Below the pieces are notes generated by a model. The model saw only the letters and a program-made list of their open reading frames with translations. It was not told the origin of the DNA and ran no database searches. A stretch of DNA of 64,000 nucleotides from Dolomedes plantarius (lineage: Eukaryota; Arthropoda; Arachnida; Araneae; Dolomedidae): NCBI GenBank assembly GCA_907164885.2, contig OU015501.1:20300631-20364630 (forward strand), written 5' to 3'. This document shows, in pieces, positions 1-11,771 of the stretch. Each line of letters starts with the position of its first letter. Position 1 is the first letter of the stretch. Made by a program: the position numbers and the translations under genes.

Positions 1-360
1 TTTCATTTAATTTTTAAACTGGGTAAAAATATGGATAACAAAAACCAAGTTATTAGAAGATATTTCACAGAGGATGAAATTAGAGTTTGACAAAATATTT
101 CCTTAGTTAACTTGCAGAAAATGGAAAAATTTTATAAAGTGTTGAAAAGTTGCCTGTGATTTTTCATTAGAAGAACTCATTAGTGTAGTCATCATAACAC
201 TTTAAAGGGCAGGACTGGCTTTGAGCCATTTTGATCTATTAGATTAGGAAAATAAAAAATATGTCTAAAAGAAAATTGCGTTAACAGGTGTAAAAATTAT
301 TCAAAATAACGACCAAAGGAAGTGCATAAAATATGCAGATTATATCTCAATATGTTGGTT

Positions 361-630
361 GAAGGAATGGAAGCATTAAAACATTCTTCCATCTTAATAT
401 TTCTGAAACTCATAAAAATTCTAAAATTCCTCGCTACAAATGACAGAGCTGCTGGCTTTCCAAATAGGGACTGGGAGCAGAAGCTTTTCTAGATTAAATT
501 AATTAAAATATACCTGAGACCAACAATAGCGTAGTTGAGACTAAACAGTCTTGCAATACTTTCTATAGAGCATGAGGATATTAAAATTCAATCAAATCAT
601 AAATGACTTTGCTGAAAAAAAATCTAGACA
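361..630 (+). pseudogene. hAT transposase C-terminal remnant (ZMYM1-like type)
   Basis: Broken reading frames recall the C-terminal dimerisation region of hAT transposases of the TTF/ZMYM1-like type. GSRSFSRLN is readable at about 473-499, matching the family's GERSFSKLK motif, and a piece resembling IINDFAEKK lies near 595-621. Stops and frame changes separate the pieces, so no protein is made. The same motif occurs intact on the minus strand at 21623-21820, which supports the family call. Sequence before 361 may be more of the same element, but I cannot align it by eye. No terminal repeats were found. Confidence 0.5.
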
Positions 631-640
631 TATTTGTTTG

Positions 641-3099
641 TAGATATTTTTGTTCTATTAATTAAACATGTCTTAAATCCTTTTTCCATTTGAGGTCTTA
701 TATAATCACTTTATGTTTAATCCCTCATTTCTAGAACCGACCACTTATATCTCAAATAACAACAACATTCTGTAAAAAATAGGATATGTAAGAAATGCCT
801 TACATAAATCCAAAAAGTGAATTTGCCGAAAGTCTGATAACAATCAACTCTGTACCATACATGCAATGAAAAAAAAAATCTATAATTGAAAACCACACTT
901 CAGTAGTGTAACTTTTATCATTTATTCATGCTGTCGTTGGTTTCTGAAAGTCCATTTGTTTTATATTTGTATCCATTATTAATATAACTGGCCACACTTA
1001 TTATTTTAAGTGAAAACAAAATTACCGAAACAGATCGCGTCTCCTATAGCAAAAAAAAACAAAAAAAACTAACAATTGCAAAAACCCAAATACCCAGAAA
1101 TCTGCATCTATAATAATAAATTTTTGTATGATCCTGTATTTCTAAAAATAAACATGACTATAAATTTTATTGAGGATTTCTGAAACTCCCTCACATTACT
1201 TCTTAAAATAGTAAGAAGTACGATGCAGAATTAAAAATTTCAAAATATGTTGATTACATGAAAATAGAAATCAAAACATGCGATGGTTTTCTTAAAATCT
1301 AAATAGTTAAAACCTTCATAATTTTCTTAAGGCCTAAAGAGCAATAAATACTTTCAAAGAGAAATGGTATTGGGGTGTTGATTATCTCCGACCCCTCATT
1401 TCAAGAATCGACCTCCCTGAGGCAGCATCCTTAAAACCAGTTCCAGGTCTCTTCTGATGGGAGGTCTGCAGTACCTCAGTATTAGAAAAAAAAATATGGA
1501 GAGGTGAATTTATATCTACACAATCCTGTACAATCCTCTAAAAACTTATAACATTCATGGCAGATGCTTTAAAATTTTTACTATATAGGTTATTATGCAG
1601 AAATGTTTCCATTAGAAATGTACTCAGTGCTACCCAAATGTTATCAATAAGATACAATTTATACAACCCTGGACATTATTTGTACCAAATCTATCCTAAA
1701 TTTTGCAAATGTTAGATTATTTTATTTTGAATATTTTTACTTAGTTCTTTTATTTGATTATAACTAATCAATAAGATTTTTTTAACATTGTTTTAAGATA
1801 CAGTTTAAAATAAATCAGTATCAGTTGTAAAATTTCCTCATAGTATAACATTCAGATTCTGTTTTTGAATATTTTTCAATAAATGTAGATTTTATAATTT
1901 TTTTTCTTCTTCTAGAAATGATTTGTTTGCATTATGGAATTGATAGTTCAACTTCATTATATTAATGCTTGATTTTTTTTGACAAAATCAAGCTAAAATA
2001 TCTTATGTTTTTGAAAATTAGCATTAAATCTCTTATCTGAAATTATGCAAAATTTTTTTAATGTCTCACTTATTTGTAGTATGGCATGAACCAAGTGCAG
2101 AACAGTATTATTTTTGTGAGTGGTTATTTTGAATTTCCACTCAGATGGTACTTGGAAATATGTTTTATTTAGATATTTTCAAGGATAACAAAGAGCTCAG
2201 TTGGGAGAGAGTTAGACTATGAAGATCTAGAGGTCTTAAGTTAGATATTATATATAGGCTTTTTACACTACCTTGAGCTTAGATTCAAAATAAAAAGTTG
2301 CAGTGAATCCATCAATAACTTGATCAATCCACAATTTAATTCTGATTTGGGCTTCATATTTGCTTTTATGAACTTGTTTCTAGAGTCGAACCTGACATGA
2401 TATTCCATATGGTATAACATATTTGTTGGAACGAAAAAAAAAAACGTTGAGGAAACCTCAATAAAATGGGATATTAAATTTGTTTCCTACTGTTAGCAAT
2501 ATTACTCATAATTAGTGGTTAGTACATTTTAAGAAAATTAAGTTTGAGGAAATTAAGTTGAGGCGCGTTGTGAAAACCTCAATAAATTAAAATGTACTGT
2601 TTTTTTTTAACTGCAATAACCCAATAACATATAATTTTAACTTTATACCAGGTTCTTTTTACTGTTTACTCCACAGTGGTGGATATGAGCAAGGATAAAA
2701 ATTAAATTAAATTAAAATCATTAGAAAATTAAAGAAAACTACTTCCCTATTCTACAAGCACACCTGAAACAAAATCTACTTCTCCTAAAAGAAAAACCTA
2801 ACTCACATCTGCTGAAATAAAAATAATCTTCAATAATGCTGAAATAAAAATAATTTAAACTCAACACTAGTAAAAACGACAAACGGTTGATAACATTTAA
2901 CTTAACATTTTATTTGGACAGTTGATTCACACATAACATACTTGTACAATTTTAGTAATCATCCCTATACATTCATTCTTTTAAATATTAATCCGACGTC
3001 ACAAATTTTAATTAACACAACACTATTCCGATAAACTCAATTCTAATACTGATTACACACTATTAATTAAACAAAAATCAATAACATAAGAAGATTAAT
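641..3099. other. Unidentified AT-rich DNA
   Basis: No reading frame with recognisable protein similarity, no terminal repeats and no clear tandem structure. A short inverted repeat (AGTACATTTTAA near 2521 and its partner near 2595) is the only structure noted. It could be intron or intergenic DNA, or very old transposon debris. Confidence 0.4.
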
Positions 3100-3104
3100 A
3101 AGAG

Positions 3105-3777
3105 TGTGGCTGGTGAAATAATAATAAAAACCCTTTTTCAACTTTGATCTTAATTGCTAGCATTATTAATAAGTTAAAATAAAAATAAAATAAAATAAAA
3201 AGTCTTAGGGATTCGCTGCAGCTTTCGAAATAAAGAGAAATTAAGGATAGAAACTAAAAGAACGAAAAGGGAAAAAAGTTGGGTTTCACTCGAATAAAGA
3301 TGTTCCTGGATCCGGCTGCATCTTTCTGGGAGCGTCAAGACCGAAGTCCTTAGCCATCAGCGTTCTCGAACAGAAACTCGCGCTTCAAACTTTTCTCCTC
3401 TCAGGTTCGCCGCCGCACTTTTTGTCCCCATGCGCGCCCTCGCCGTCAAGCAGTAAGAAGTCCAAGCTCACGTCGTTAATTCTGAACATCAACCTCCAGG
3501 AAAACGGATGAAGGCCGCAAAATTCATCTTTTGGATCTTCATAATAATTTTATTTCTTCTTTTTAAACTTGTTTTCATGCTCTATTAAAATTCATCCGCG
3601 CGATCGCTCTCCACCGGGGATCGGTTGACCGGGGACCCCCCTACAAATTCCTGAGGTCTGCAAAATCCATCTTCAAGTCTGGGTTCTCGAGAGATTTCCC
3701 ACGAAAATGGCAGAAACCGTGGTTTCATATTACCCGGCCGAAACCCATAAGAAATAAGGATAGGATAGTCGCTTACA
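3105..3777. mobile_element. Solo LTR, 673 bp
   Basis: A GC- and CpG-richer block in AT-rich surroundings. It begins TGTGGCTGG and ends GTCGCTTACA, the TG...CA ends of an LTR, and is flanked on both sides by AAGAG (3100-3104 and 3778-3782), a perfect 5-bp target-site duplication. It has no coding region and no partner LTR in the window, so it is best read as a solo LTR left by recombination. AATAAA signals occur on the plus strand near 3228 and 3292, but orientation is not settled. A 5-bp duplication fits BEL/Pao or Gypsy elements. It cannot be assigned to a clade without internal sequence. Confidence 0.65.
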
Positions 3778-3782
3778 AAGAG

Positions 3783-5729
3783 AAAACGTTAAATTTACCA
3801 GCCAAACAAAGAATAATTTCCACCAAGCCACTTTACAAATATATTTGACACATTAAATCCTTTTAAATTCAGTAGAGACTTAAACATTCTTTCATTAAAC
3901 CTTTTATTTAGCGTTGCTATATTAAAAAAATCGCGGTTGTAAACGTTAATAAAATTAATAGTTATTCTTTCAATAATATCAACACAACATATTGTTACTT
4001 CTCTAGAGTTGTAAACTATCTGCAAAATGCAGTCTTTACTGGAATAAAATCAGTCATGTTTGTGTTTTAATTTTTGAATGCTTTCCATAGATGATGAAGC
4101 TATATCTGCTTTTTATATAAAGCAGTTTTTATCAAAATTTGTAATGAAAGTTCTGGGATGTGGAACCATCTGGGAGTTGAAATAGGATAGGAGATTGAGA
4201 GAGGGAGGATAGAAGAATTATTATAAATTATTACCAATTAGTTATTATAAATTAGTTCCAGCAGTAATCTGTTATAATTTATAGCGTTGCAGCGAGGAGC
4301 AATAATTAATTTGATCTTACCAAATTAACCTCTTTTTCCCCTTGCAGCTTAATAATAGTATATCGACATATCAGTTAAAAAAAAAATAAATTATTTATAC
4401 CCTGAATTTATAATTTCAGAAAGCTATGAAGTACCTCTTGATTTCCATGGTAGGAAAATGATATTTAGGTTGAAGTAAGATAAGGCTGAATAATATTATG
4501 GACTGAATTCCATAGAAAGAAGTCTGAAGGAGAACAACCACATTAAATGGGAAAGTATGGGTGCCAACATCTCTTTTTGACAGTTATGTTTTGTGTTTTT
4601 CTCTCTGACTCTTTGTGTATTTTTAGTTATATGTAATCTAAAAAAATTGCATTTAATTGTTATAAGAATTCCTTCCTTATTAACCTCATTTTGATAACTG
4701 GACATATGTTGATGAGTTTGCTAACCATGTAAATCTGATTATTCTCCTTATTTCTGATCTTAAGCTAAAATATCCTGTTAGTACTCTGTGATATTTAAAA
4801 AAAAAATTTCTCCAACTTCTTTATACAAGTTACTTTGAGTTAGTGTATCCTTCATACCTGTAACAAAAAGTGGTATAAACTTGCCTGTTTTACACTTTTT
4901 ATCTATGCAGAATATAGAAAAGACACTTTTCATAGACACACTTACAGACCCTTTTTATGTAATATGTATACCATTGAAGGGTAATGTCATGTGGAAGATT
5001 GGCTTTTATATTAACACATACTGGCTAAATGGAAGCCAAATGAAATTTAGTTATTGTTGAGTAAATTTTTTTTAACATGAAATTTATGTTTTAAAATCTC
5101 AAGTTTGAAGGGGGGGGGGGGGGAGCTGAATATTGAAACTTTTTCCAAAAATGCTCCTCAAAAGTTACTCTCAAACTAAGATTTAAAGCAGTTTTTTGTT
5201 TTAAAACTGGGAATATTATGTTAACAGACTATGTATAGAAAGGTGAGAATACTATTTAAGAGTTTAGAGGGTATATGCAATTAAGTTTCTCTGTCTCTCT
5301 TTCTTTTGAGTTTGTTTTAGCATACCAGATTTCACCTGACATAGCAGCTAGGCCTTTGATGGGAGATCCCAATCAGCAAATTTTGACAACTCTTGGGCTT
5401 GTGTAGTTTTTGTATAACATGCAGTCATGAAATTTCCAGAAACTTGTCATTGACTGTTGTAAATTTCTGATATAAGTGGAACTAAGGTTAGGTATGGAAC
5501 AAACAATTTGTAAAAAGAGAAAAACAAATGATTTTACATTATCACACTCTTTATAATTGTTTAGCAAAATAAGCTTATTTAATATCTTTAAAAAATCCAG
5601 TCATTTAAAAAAAACTGCTTTAGTATTTCTTTATCAAAGAGGCAATTTTAAATTATCTTAAAACAAATCTGTAAGACTTAGTCTGTTTAGCTCTCTTTTA
5701 GCTTAAGATAACCACAGGAGCCTAATACC
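3783..5729. other. Unidentified AT-rich DNA
   Basis: No supported gene or element. A G-tract lies at about 5111-5124. Short open frames here lack recognisable motifs. Confidence 0.4.
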
Positions 5730-5815
5730 AACCAAGAGTAGATCCCAGTCTAATTAACCCTTGGGTAGTCAAAAAATTAGAATAGTGCTCTCAACCAAAC
5801 CAAACCACGGTAGGA
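5730..5815 (+). repeat. SINE 3' tail fragment
   Basis: The stretch running from GATCCCAGTCTAATTAACCC to about 5812 matches the tail of the SINE at 32961-33135, which has CTGGTCTAATTAGCCCTC followed by GTAGCAAAAAG and GTAGCACTCC. The tRNA-like head is missing, so this is a truncated copy. Confidence 0.55.
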
Positions 5816-6700
5816 AAATATTCTTAATAGTAATGAGGAGGAGCACTTTTGGGTCCCTAATATATATATATATGCCAAATATTCAACATTTTGAGATTAA
5901 ATAAAGAATTCCATTGTAAAACTATTAGTAAAAGAATTGCTAGAAATATATTTAGGAATATAATGGGTTTTAGATATTTATTTCTTATGTTCTTGAAAAA
6001 GATGCGAGGGAGGGCTTCTTTTATTAGTTTATACTGAATAATATTAGTTTTAGAAAGAACACTAATTAACATGTACAAGGTAGGACTTATGTGTAAAATA
6101 TGAAGATTTAAGTAACATAAGCTATAATTGTATTTTTATTCATGAGAAGTATGAAGAATTAAGCAAATATAGAAACTGATTACCTATTTGTAGCATATTC
6201 AAGGAGTTAAGTGTCTAGTTATAACTCTAGGTGTCAAAATGGATGTATTAAATATTATTAAGTTCTTTTCCTCTTTTCATTACACACCTTGTCAGAAATA
6301 AATTATGGCATGAATTGTTTTTATATATCATGTTTGGGATTTTTTTAAAGAAAAAATGCATATGAAAGTAGATGAGAGTTTGTGAGAACGTTAAAATTAA
6401 TATATGCATGCTAGGTTGGAGCGAAAAATCTCTTATTATTTTTTTCTTTCCTGTATCATCAATCATTGATCCATGGCCCAAAATGCAAAAGTGCAAAATT
6501 TCAACCTGATTTGATAATATCTTCAGGTGTGCACTGGAATCAAATTTTTACAAAGTAGTATAAAAAGGCGACATTTAAAAACTTGGTAATAAAACTCAAT
6601 TATATATTTTTATTTTGTTTTATTTCTTACGTTAATTAAACATTATATTAAAAAGCATTTAAACAATAGACTCCTTCTTAATAATGTTTAAGTGTCCTTT
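5816..6700. other. Unidentified DNA with short AT repeats
   Basis: AT-rich, with a short TATATA run near 5862-5872. The right part probably includes the untranslated end of the minus-strand transposase-like gene that stops at 6701. No terminal inverted repeat was recognised. Confidence 0.35.
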
Positions 6701-7056
6701 TCAGAAGTTTTTTGGACTTTCTTTTTCGTGAAAATATTGAGATTTTGACTGGAAAGGTGGCAAGTCTTGCCTAGCTTTTATCTTGGTTCTTATATAACCG
6801 TCTCTTGCCTCTGAACCACAAACAGATAATGCAGCCTCAGTTACTAGCTTTACACACCGTTCTACTGCCAATGTGTGAATAGGGAACTTCTCAAAAAACG
6901 TGATATTGTCTCCTGAAGAAATCATAGTCTTTATTTCTGTATCACTGTATTTCATTGTCATTGGTGGTTCAGTTACATTTTCTTTCCACCAATTTATCAA
7001 ATCATAATAATGTGATCCTCCGATCTGAAGTTCAGGAAGTTGAAACTCGCGTAATT
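6701..7056 (-). pseudogene. Unclassified transposase-like gene, C-terminal part
   Basis: This is the C-terminal part of a gene whose N-terminal part lies at 11772-13120; the Gypsy element at 7057-11766 splits it. It carries NVTEPPMTMKYSD, then AVERCVKLVTEAA and GSEARDGYIRTKIKAR, which line up with ERCVKIVTEAS and GHEARDGYIRA in the copy at 39100-39740. The frame is open to the stop at 6701-6703. The family looks transposase-like, with an RNase-H-fold-like layout in the N-terminal part, and I recall similar uncharacterised multi-copy proteins in arthropods and cnidarians. I cannot name its superfamily. The Gypsy insertion means it cannot be functional here. Confidence 0.65.
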
Positions 7057-7316
7057 TTAGTGAAGATGTAGCGTGTTCAGTGAGGATCAATACGGATAAT
7101 TTCCACATAAAAAAACTATAATATTTATTTCAGAAAATTTAACACAGAAAATGTTGTGCAGCGTCCGCTGCCATACGAATCGGGAGAGAGTCTATTTCGA
7201 TCTCCTTGAGCACTGGGAGGGCATGAATTTAATGTGGCCGACGTAGGCGCGATCTGGTGGTCATTCGCCAAATTATCAGATACTCTGCAGGGGATCGTAA
7301 CAACGCCGACACTACG
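7057..7316 (-). repeat. 3' LTR of the Gypsy element
   Basis: About 260 bp, roughly 92% identical to the copy at 11505-11766. In element orientation it starts near GTAGTGTCGGCG and ends near CTTCACTAA. The exact edges are uncertain by a few bases because the flanks share adenines. Confidence 0.85.
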
Positions 7317-7335
7317 GAGTATCTCCCCAGTGACA
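7317..7335 (-). promoter_or_regulatory. Probable polypurine tract
   Basis: In element orientation the bases directly upstream of the 3' LTR read CACTGGGGAGATACTCC. The purine run is short and interrupted, so the tract may be mutated. Confidence 0.4.
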
Positions 7336-7491
7336 GAATCACGATACTTAGAAATTTTAAAACAAAAATGCAATGAACAGTTAAAAGAAATGCATGATTA
7401 TAAAAGAAAATGCAAATTGAAAGGAAAATACAGATAACATACAAAATACAAAAGACATACAATAAACAAATCACTCCATAAAATCATTGAC

Positions 7492-8663
7492 TTATATGAT
7501 TTTTTCTTTCACTAGATATTTAGGAAAATGTACACGTCGACCAGATCTGGTAATAGTGGGTTTCTGCTCATTTGTTTGTGGTAACTGATTCGTTATTAAT
7601 GGTATTGGATTGGACTTTAATTTTTCAGAAATTTGGAAAGCAGGTTTAATCCGATCAATTGATACATTTGTACTTATACCAGTAACTTCAATTACAAATG
7701 TTTTATGAGAACGTTCTATTACCAAATGAGGTCCGGTGTATGGAGCTGTTAAGGGAGGACACATTTTGTCACTTCTTAAAAATATATGAGAACATAATTT
7801 TAAATTTGGGTTCATATAGAAATTATTGTTACCGTGTGTGGATGCAGCTATTAGGCTTAGTTTTCTCATCATAGACATTAAATTTGTTGCATAATTTTGT
7901 GTTACTGGTGGAGATAAAGAATCTGTGCTTAAGAGATCTGAAGGTAATCGTAATGATGTACTGTAAACCAGTTGTGCACAAGTTGCATTGATGTCTACTT
8001 TTAATGCTGTACGAATGCCTAATAAATATACGGATAAAATTTCCGTCCATTTGTTATTTTCATGGGCTATTATTGAACTTTTAAGTTGCATGTGAAATCT
8101 TTCTATTATGCCGTTATTTTGAGGGTGATATGAAATGGAATGGAGTGGATATGATTACTGCCCAAAATTTGTGTTGGTTTACGGAAAAGATTTGACTCGA
8201 AATTCCGTCCCTGATCAATCGTTATTGTTACAGGTGTACCAAATTTGGATATCCAGCCGTGCATAAGTGCTTGAGCGGTTGTGTCGGTTGTCATGTCAAT
8301 CGTGGGAATTACTTCAGGCCATCTGGTAAATCTATCAATTATTGTAAGGCAATATCGTTTACCATCAGAAATCGGAAGGGGACCAATGAAATCTAATTGG
8401 ATGTGAGAAAATCGAGCGTCCGGTTGAGCAAATGTGCTGAGTGGAGCTTTGGTGTGTTTAAACACTTTTGCTCGCTGACATTTGTCACAAGAACGAACTT
8501 TATTTTTGATATCCACCTTCATGTTAGGCCAGACAAAACGTTTTGAAATTAAATTTGTGGTTGAAAATGCGCCAGGATGAGATAAAAAATGTAAGTTATC
8601 AAAAATAGTTTGTCTAAGAGATGTGGAATAAATGGTCGCGGTTGTTTTATTGAAAAATCGCAT
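7492..8663 (-). pseudogene. Gypsy integrase, frameshifted
   Basis: Two overlapping-in-sense frames, 8663-8106 and 8091-7492, make one integrase interrupted by a frameshift near 8095-8125. The first part has the zinc-binding HHCC module (CDKCQRAKVF) and the start of the catalytic core, with the first Asp in QLDFIGPLP and the second in TITIDQGRNFES. The Glu-bearing segment (IERFHMQLK) lies just after the frame change. The C-terminal part keeps the TAPYTGPHLVIERS region typical of Gypsy integrase tails. It would integrate element cDNA if intact. As it stands the core cannot be translated in one frame. Confidence 0.85.
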
Positions 8664-8755
8664 ATTAAATTTACATCTTCTAGAGGAAAGTAATGATTTT
8701 GTAATTTCTAAGATGCATCATTTGAATTTAATATTTGATTTAATTTCGAATCATT

Positions 8756-9300
8756 TTATTGTTCTTGCTCAAGTTTTTTAAAATCTATAGATGGAGATTT
8801 AGAAATCGCATCTATCTCAATCCGCGAAAGAGTATCTGCAATAATGTTCTCTCTGCCTTTAACATGGCGAATATCTGTTGAAAATTGAGATATGTAATCT
8901 AGGTGTCTTAATTGACGCGGTGAGCATTTATCTGGTTTTTGTTTGAACACATAAATAAGAGGTTTTTGATCTGTGTAAATGGAAAAAAATCTGCCATCAA
9001 GCATATGACGAAATTTTTTTTATTGATGCATATATTGCCAATAATTGGTGATCGGATGTTGACCAATTTATTTGACTTTTACTTAACTTAGTGGAAAAGA
9101 AAGCTATTGGTTTCCATTTATTGTCATGAAATTGCATTAGTGAACTGCCAATTGCAACATCTGATGCATCAGTCCATAGGCTTAATTGAGCACCAGGTAT
9201 GGGTTATTTTAAAAGTGTTGCACCAGCGAGAACTTGTTTTGCTTCAGAAAAGATTTATTAGCTTCATCAGACCAGTTTAATAGTGGATCTGGCATTTTAG
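8756..9300 (-). pseudogene. Gypsy RNase H domain, degraded
   Basis: The readable frame 9004-8756 contains FSIYTDQKPLIYVF and QLRHLDYISQF, then HVKGRENIIADTLSR, the standard end of a Ty3/Gypsy RNase H. Further upstream on the same strand other frames show the LWTDASD segment that carries a catalytic Asp (around 9150-9180). Several frame changes break the domain. It lies between reverse transcriptase and integrase, the normal Gypsy order. Confidence 0.8.
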
Positions 9301-9405
9301 ATCTATTTGATTTCTTTTTATTTCGTTTCCCTTCTAAAAATTTGTTTAAAGGTGACAATATATGAGCCGCTTTAGGAATGAAACGTCTATATAAATTATA
9401 TAATC

Positions 9406-10130
9406 CTAAAAATTACATAATTGAGTAATTGAATCAGGTTTGGGAAATTTTAAAATTGCATCAACACGATCAGTCAAAGGTTCTAAGCCTTTTTCAGAAA
9501 TTTTGAATCCTAATAAATTAAAATTATCTTGACCCAAAGAACATTTAGAAGGATTAATAGTTAAATCATAATAATCTAATCTATTGAATAAAGCTCTTAG
9601 ATGCTGTGCATGCTCTTCATGAGAACAAGATGCAATTAATATGTCATGAATGAAGGCATATACACCATTCAGACCCCTGACGACATCATCAATGAACCTT
9701 CGAAATGTACTAGAAGCATTGCAGAGACCAAACTGCATTCGCGTGCTTTCGAATAAGCCAAAAGGAGTTATAATCGCGGTTTTATGTATATCTTCAGGCG
9801 CGATAGGAATCTGATGATATGCTTTAATTAAATCGATATGAGAAAACGTTTTGGTGCCATGCAATTCACTCGTAAAATTCATGATGTTAGGAATAGGATA
9901 TTTGTCCTTAATTGTTTTGAGAATTTAAAGCGCAATAATCGCCTACTGTCCAAACTGCCTTTCTTAGGCACTAAATGTAAAGAAGAAAAATTACTTTTAG
10001 ATGGGCGCATGTGGCCTACATCTATCATATGTTGAAATTTAGTTTTCGCTATTTTTAACCTATCCGGTGCGAGACGACGAGGTTTAGCGAAAACTGGTGA
10101 GCTAAAAGTTTCGATATGATGGACAACATT
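9406..10130 (-). pseudogene. Gypsy reverse transcriptase with altered active site
   Basis: The frame 9882-9406 carries [15 protein letters not shown], the palm Asp segment, then [15 protein letters not shown] and [16 protein letters not shown]. In functional Gypsy enzymes that last motif is YxDD (usually FIDD or YIDD); here the first Asp of the pair is His, which should abolish polymerisation. The upstream thumb-side part, about 9890-10130, is readable in another frame, so a frameshift also separates the halves. The domain sits between protease and RNase H. Confidence 0.88.
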
Positions 10131-10134
10131 ATGT

Positions 10135-10599
10135 TTAATAATTTTGGTCTGAGCAAATAGGCTTCGTTATTTTAGGAAATTCGTTTAACAATTTAATATA
10201 AAAATTATCACCATAAACAGTTTTAATAGAAACAATTTCAAAATGTTTAAAAATACCATGACAATTTAACTTAGTATTAATATCGTTTAAACGACGATTT
10301 CTAATGTCAGGTTTCAAATTAAAATAGCACAGAAAATCAGCACCTACTATTGCATTCGAAACATCGCAAATGTAAAATGGAAATGCAAACTTTCGACGAA
10401 GACCAAAATCCAAAGTTAACAATTTCTTTCCAAAAATCTTAATTGAAGAATTATTAGCAGCTTTAAAAGTCTGAATCGGTGTAAGCTTCTTTTCATTTTT
10501 AGTAGCAGGAATGATTGAGCAGTCACTTCCTGTATCGATAAGAAAAGAAACATTTGTTGTTCTGTCACGGATAAAGAGGCGACAGTTTGTTGGCGGCAA
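10135..10599 (-). pseudogene. Gypsy aspartic protease region
   Basis: A 154-residue open frame with FLIDTGSDCSIIP, the retropepsin catalytic Asp motif, and AIVGADFLCYFNL, the second conserved hydrophobic-Gly segment (usually ILGxDFL). It would cut the Gag-Pol polyprotein. It follows the Gag zinc finger and precedes reverse transcriptase. The domain itself appears intact, but the neighbouring frame breaks make the polyprotein defective. Confidence 0.85.
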
Positions 10600-10613
10600 G
10601 ACATAAGTCGCCG

Positions 10614-11433
10614 TTACTCTTGCCCGTTGGCATTTTTCTGATAGTTACAGGGCTGGACACATTTTCTTGCGGTCGATTTAAATCTTCTGTGATTAAAAAC
10701 AAATTCTTGAATCTCTATTGGGAGACGATGAAACGCTTTTCTTTCGATTCCGAAAATGAAACGAGTTTCGGTTTCGAGATGAGCTTCTCGATTTTCGCAA
10801 AGCAGCAATTTCTTTACGAAGTGCTTTAATTTCGGACAATAATGCGGATTCATTATTATCAGATATAAAGTTCTTGGTGGAAATCTGACTTACTTCGGAT
10901 AAAGATACTTCAATTATACGATCTGATACTTCCGCCGCTTTCAGTGGAGTTAAAGATGGAATAGAAGCCAAAATTGATTGAACGTTGGAAAGTAGCTGGT
11001 TCAAAAACAGTTCCAGTAACAAAGAATCCAAAATGTTGTTGGATTCTGCTCTGAGTTGCATACCGTGTAATAGTTTAGTGGGTTTTCTGTCTCCTAGTTG
11101 CTCCCCAGCCAGCAAACGGCGCAGTTCTTGAGTTTTGGTTTCTCCGCAGCGAGAAATTATTTCCTCTTTCAATATTTTGAAAGGATCGTCCTTATCGTGG
11201 TTAATGATGACGTCACGAACGGTTGCAGCAACTTCGGGAGGGAGAAGGGCTACGCAATAATTAAACTTGGTCTTGCTTTCTGTGATGGGTTTCGGAGTCG
11301 CAAGCCGGAATGTTGCTTCGACCATATGGAACCATAGATGGGTATCGGCTAAATCGAAAGGTGGCATTTTTACAGCCGATTGTTCAGCCATTGCGAGGGT
11401 TAACGAAATGTCCACAAAAAGAAAGTATTCCAA
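10614..11433 (-). pseudogene. Gypsy Gag with CHCC-type zinc finger, frameshifted
   Basis: The frame 11433-10693 gives 246 residues starting ahead of a core that begins near MPPFDLADTHLWF. It contains a conserved capsid-like stretch (DPFKILKEEIISR, then ELRRLLAGEQLGDRKP) and a basic Ser/Arg-rich tail. The zinc finger falls across a frameshift near 10690: CFNHRRF then ARKCVQPC is completed in another frame that stops at 10614. The spacing C-x2-H-x9-C-x3-C is the CHCC variant reported for CsRn1-clade elements rather than the usual CCHC knuckle. Gag would package element RNA. Confidence 0.8.
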
Positions 11434-11484
11434 AACCGATACTGATGAATCGACTGGAAAAAGATTTGAATCAACAGAAGTCCA

Positions 11485-11502
11485 TAGTCACAATGGTCAC
11501 CA
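11485..11502 (-). promoter_or_regulatory. Primer binding site, tRNA-Trp-like
   Basis: In element orientation TGGTGACC begins within a few bases of the 5' LTR end. An initial TGG complements a tRNA 3' CCA, and TGGTGACC matches what is reported for tRNA-Trp-primed CsRn1-type elements. Pairing beyond eight bases was not verified. Confidence 0.5.
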
Positions 11503-11504
11503 TT

Positions 11505-11766
11505 TTAGTGAAGGTGTAGCGTGTTCGGCGAGGATCAATAATGATAATTTCCACATTAAAAAAAATCTATAATATTTATTTAAGAAAACTTAACACATAA
11601 AATGTTGTGCAGCGTCCGCTACCATACGAATCGGGAGAGAGTCTGTTTCGCTCTCCTTGAGCACTAGGAGGGAATGAATTTCATTGGCCGACGTAGGCGC
11701 GATCTGGTGGTCATTCGCCAAATTATCAGACACTCTGCAGGAGGTCGTAACATCGCTGACACTACA
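11505..11766 (-). repeat. 5' LTR of the Gypsy element
   Basis: About 262 bp, paired with 7057-7316. In element orientation it starts TGTAGTGTCAGCG and carries AATAAA-like sequence (TTAAATAAATATT) in its second half. Flanked outside by TACTT on the plus strand (11767-11771). Confidence 0.85.
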
Positions 11767-11771
11767 TACTT

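Larger units (their letters stand above)
7057..11766 (-). mobile_element. CsRn1-like Ty3/Gypsy LTR retrotransposon
   Basis: A full-length but decayed element on the minus strand: 5' LTR at 11505-11766, primer binding site, gag, protease, reverse transcriptase, RNase H, integrase, polypurine tract, 3' LTR at 7057-7316. The LTRs differ at roughly 20 of 260 positions by eye, so the insertion is old. Flanks AAGTA and AATTA (minus strand) fit a 5-bp duplication with one change. It sits inside the unclassified transposase-like gene: that gene's reading resumes on both sides. A CHCC-type Gag finger and a TGGTGACC primer site are known traits of the CsRn1 clade; the clade call is inference from these two traits. 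Confidence 0.88.

Noticed and set aside
3508..3588. A 26-residue frame starting MKAAKF with a strongly hydrophobic stretch, like a small membrane peptide
   Set aside because: It lies inside the solo LTR at 3105-3777 and rests on T-rich sequence; nothing supports translation.
9838..10035. Plus-strand frames within the Gypsy and transposase-like regions
   Set aside because: They are antisense shadows of minus-strand coding sequence.
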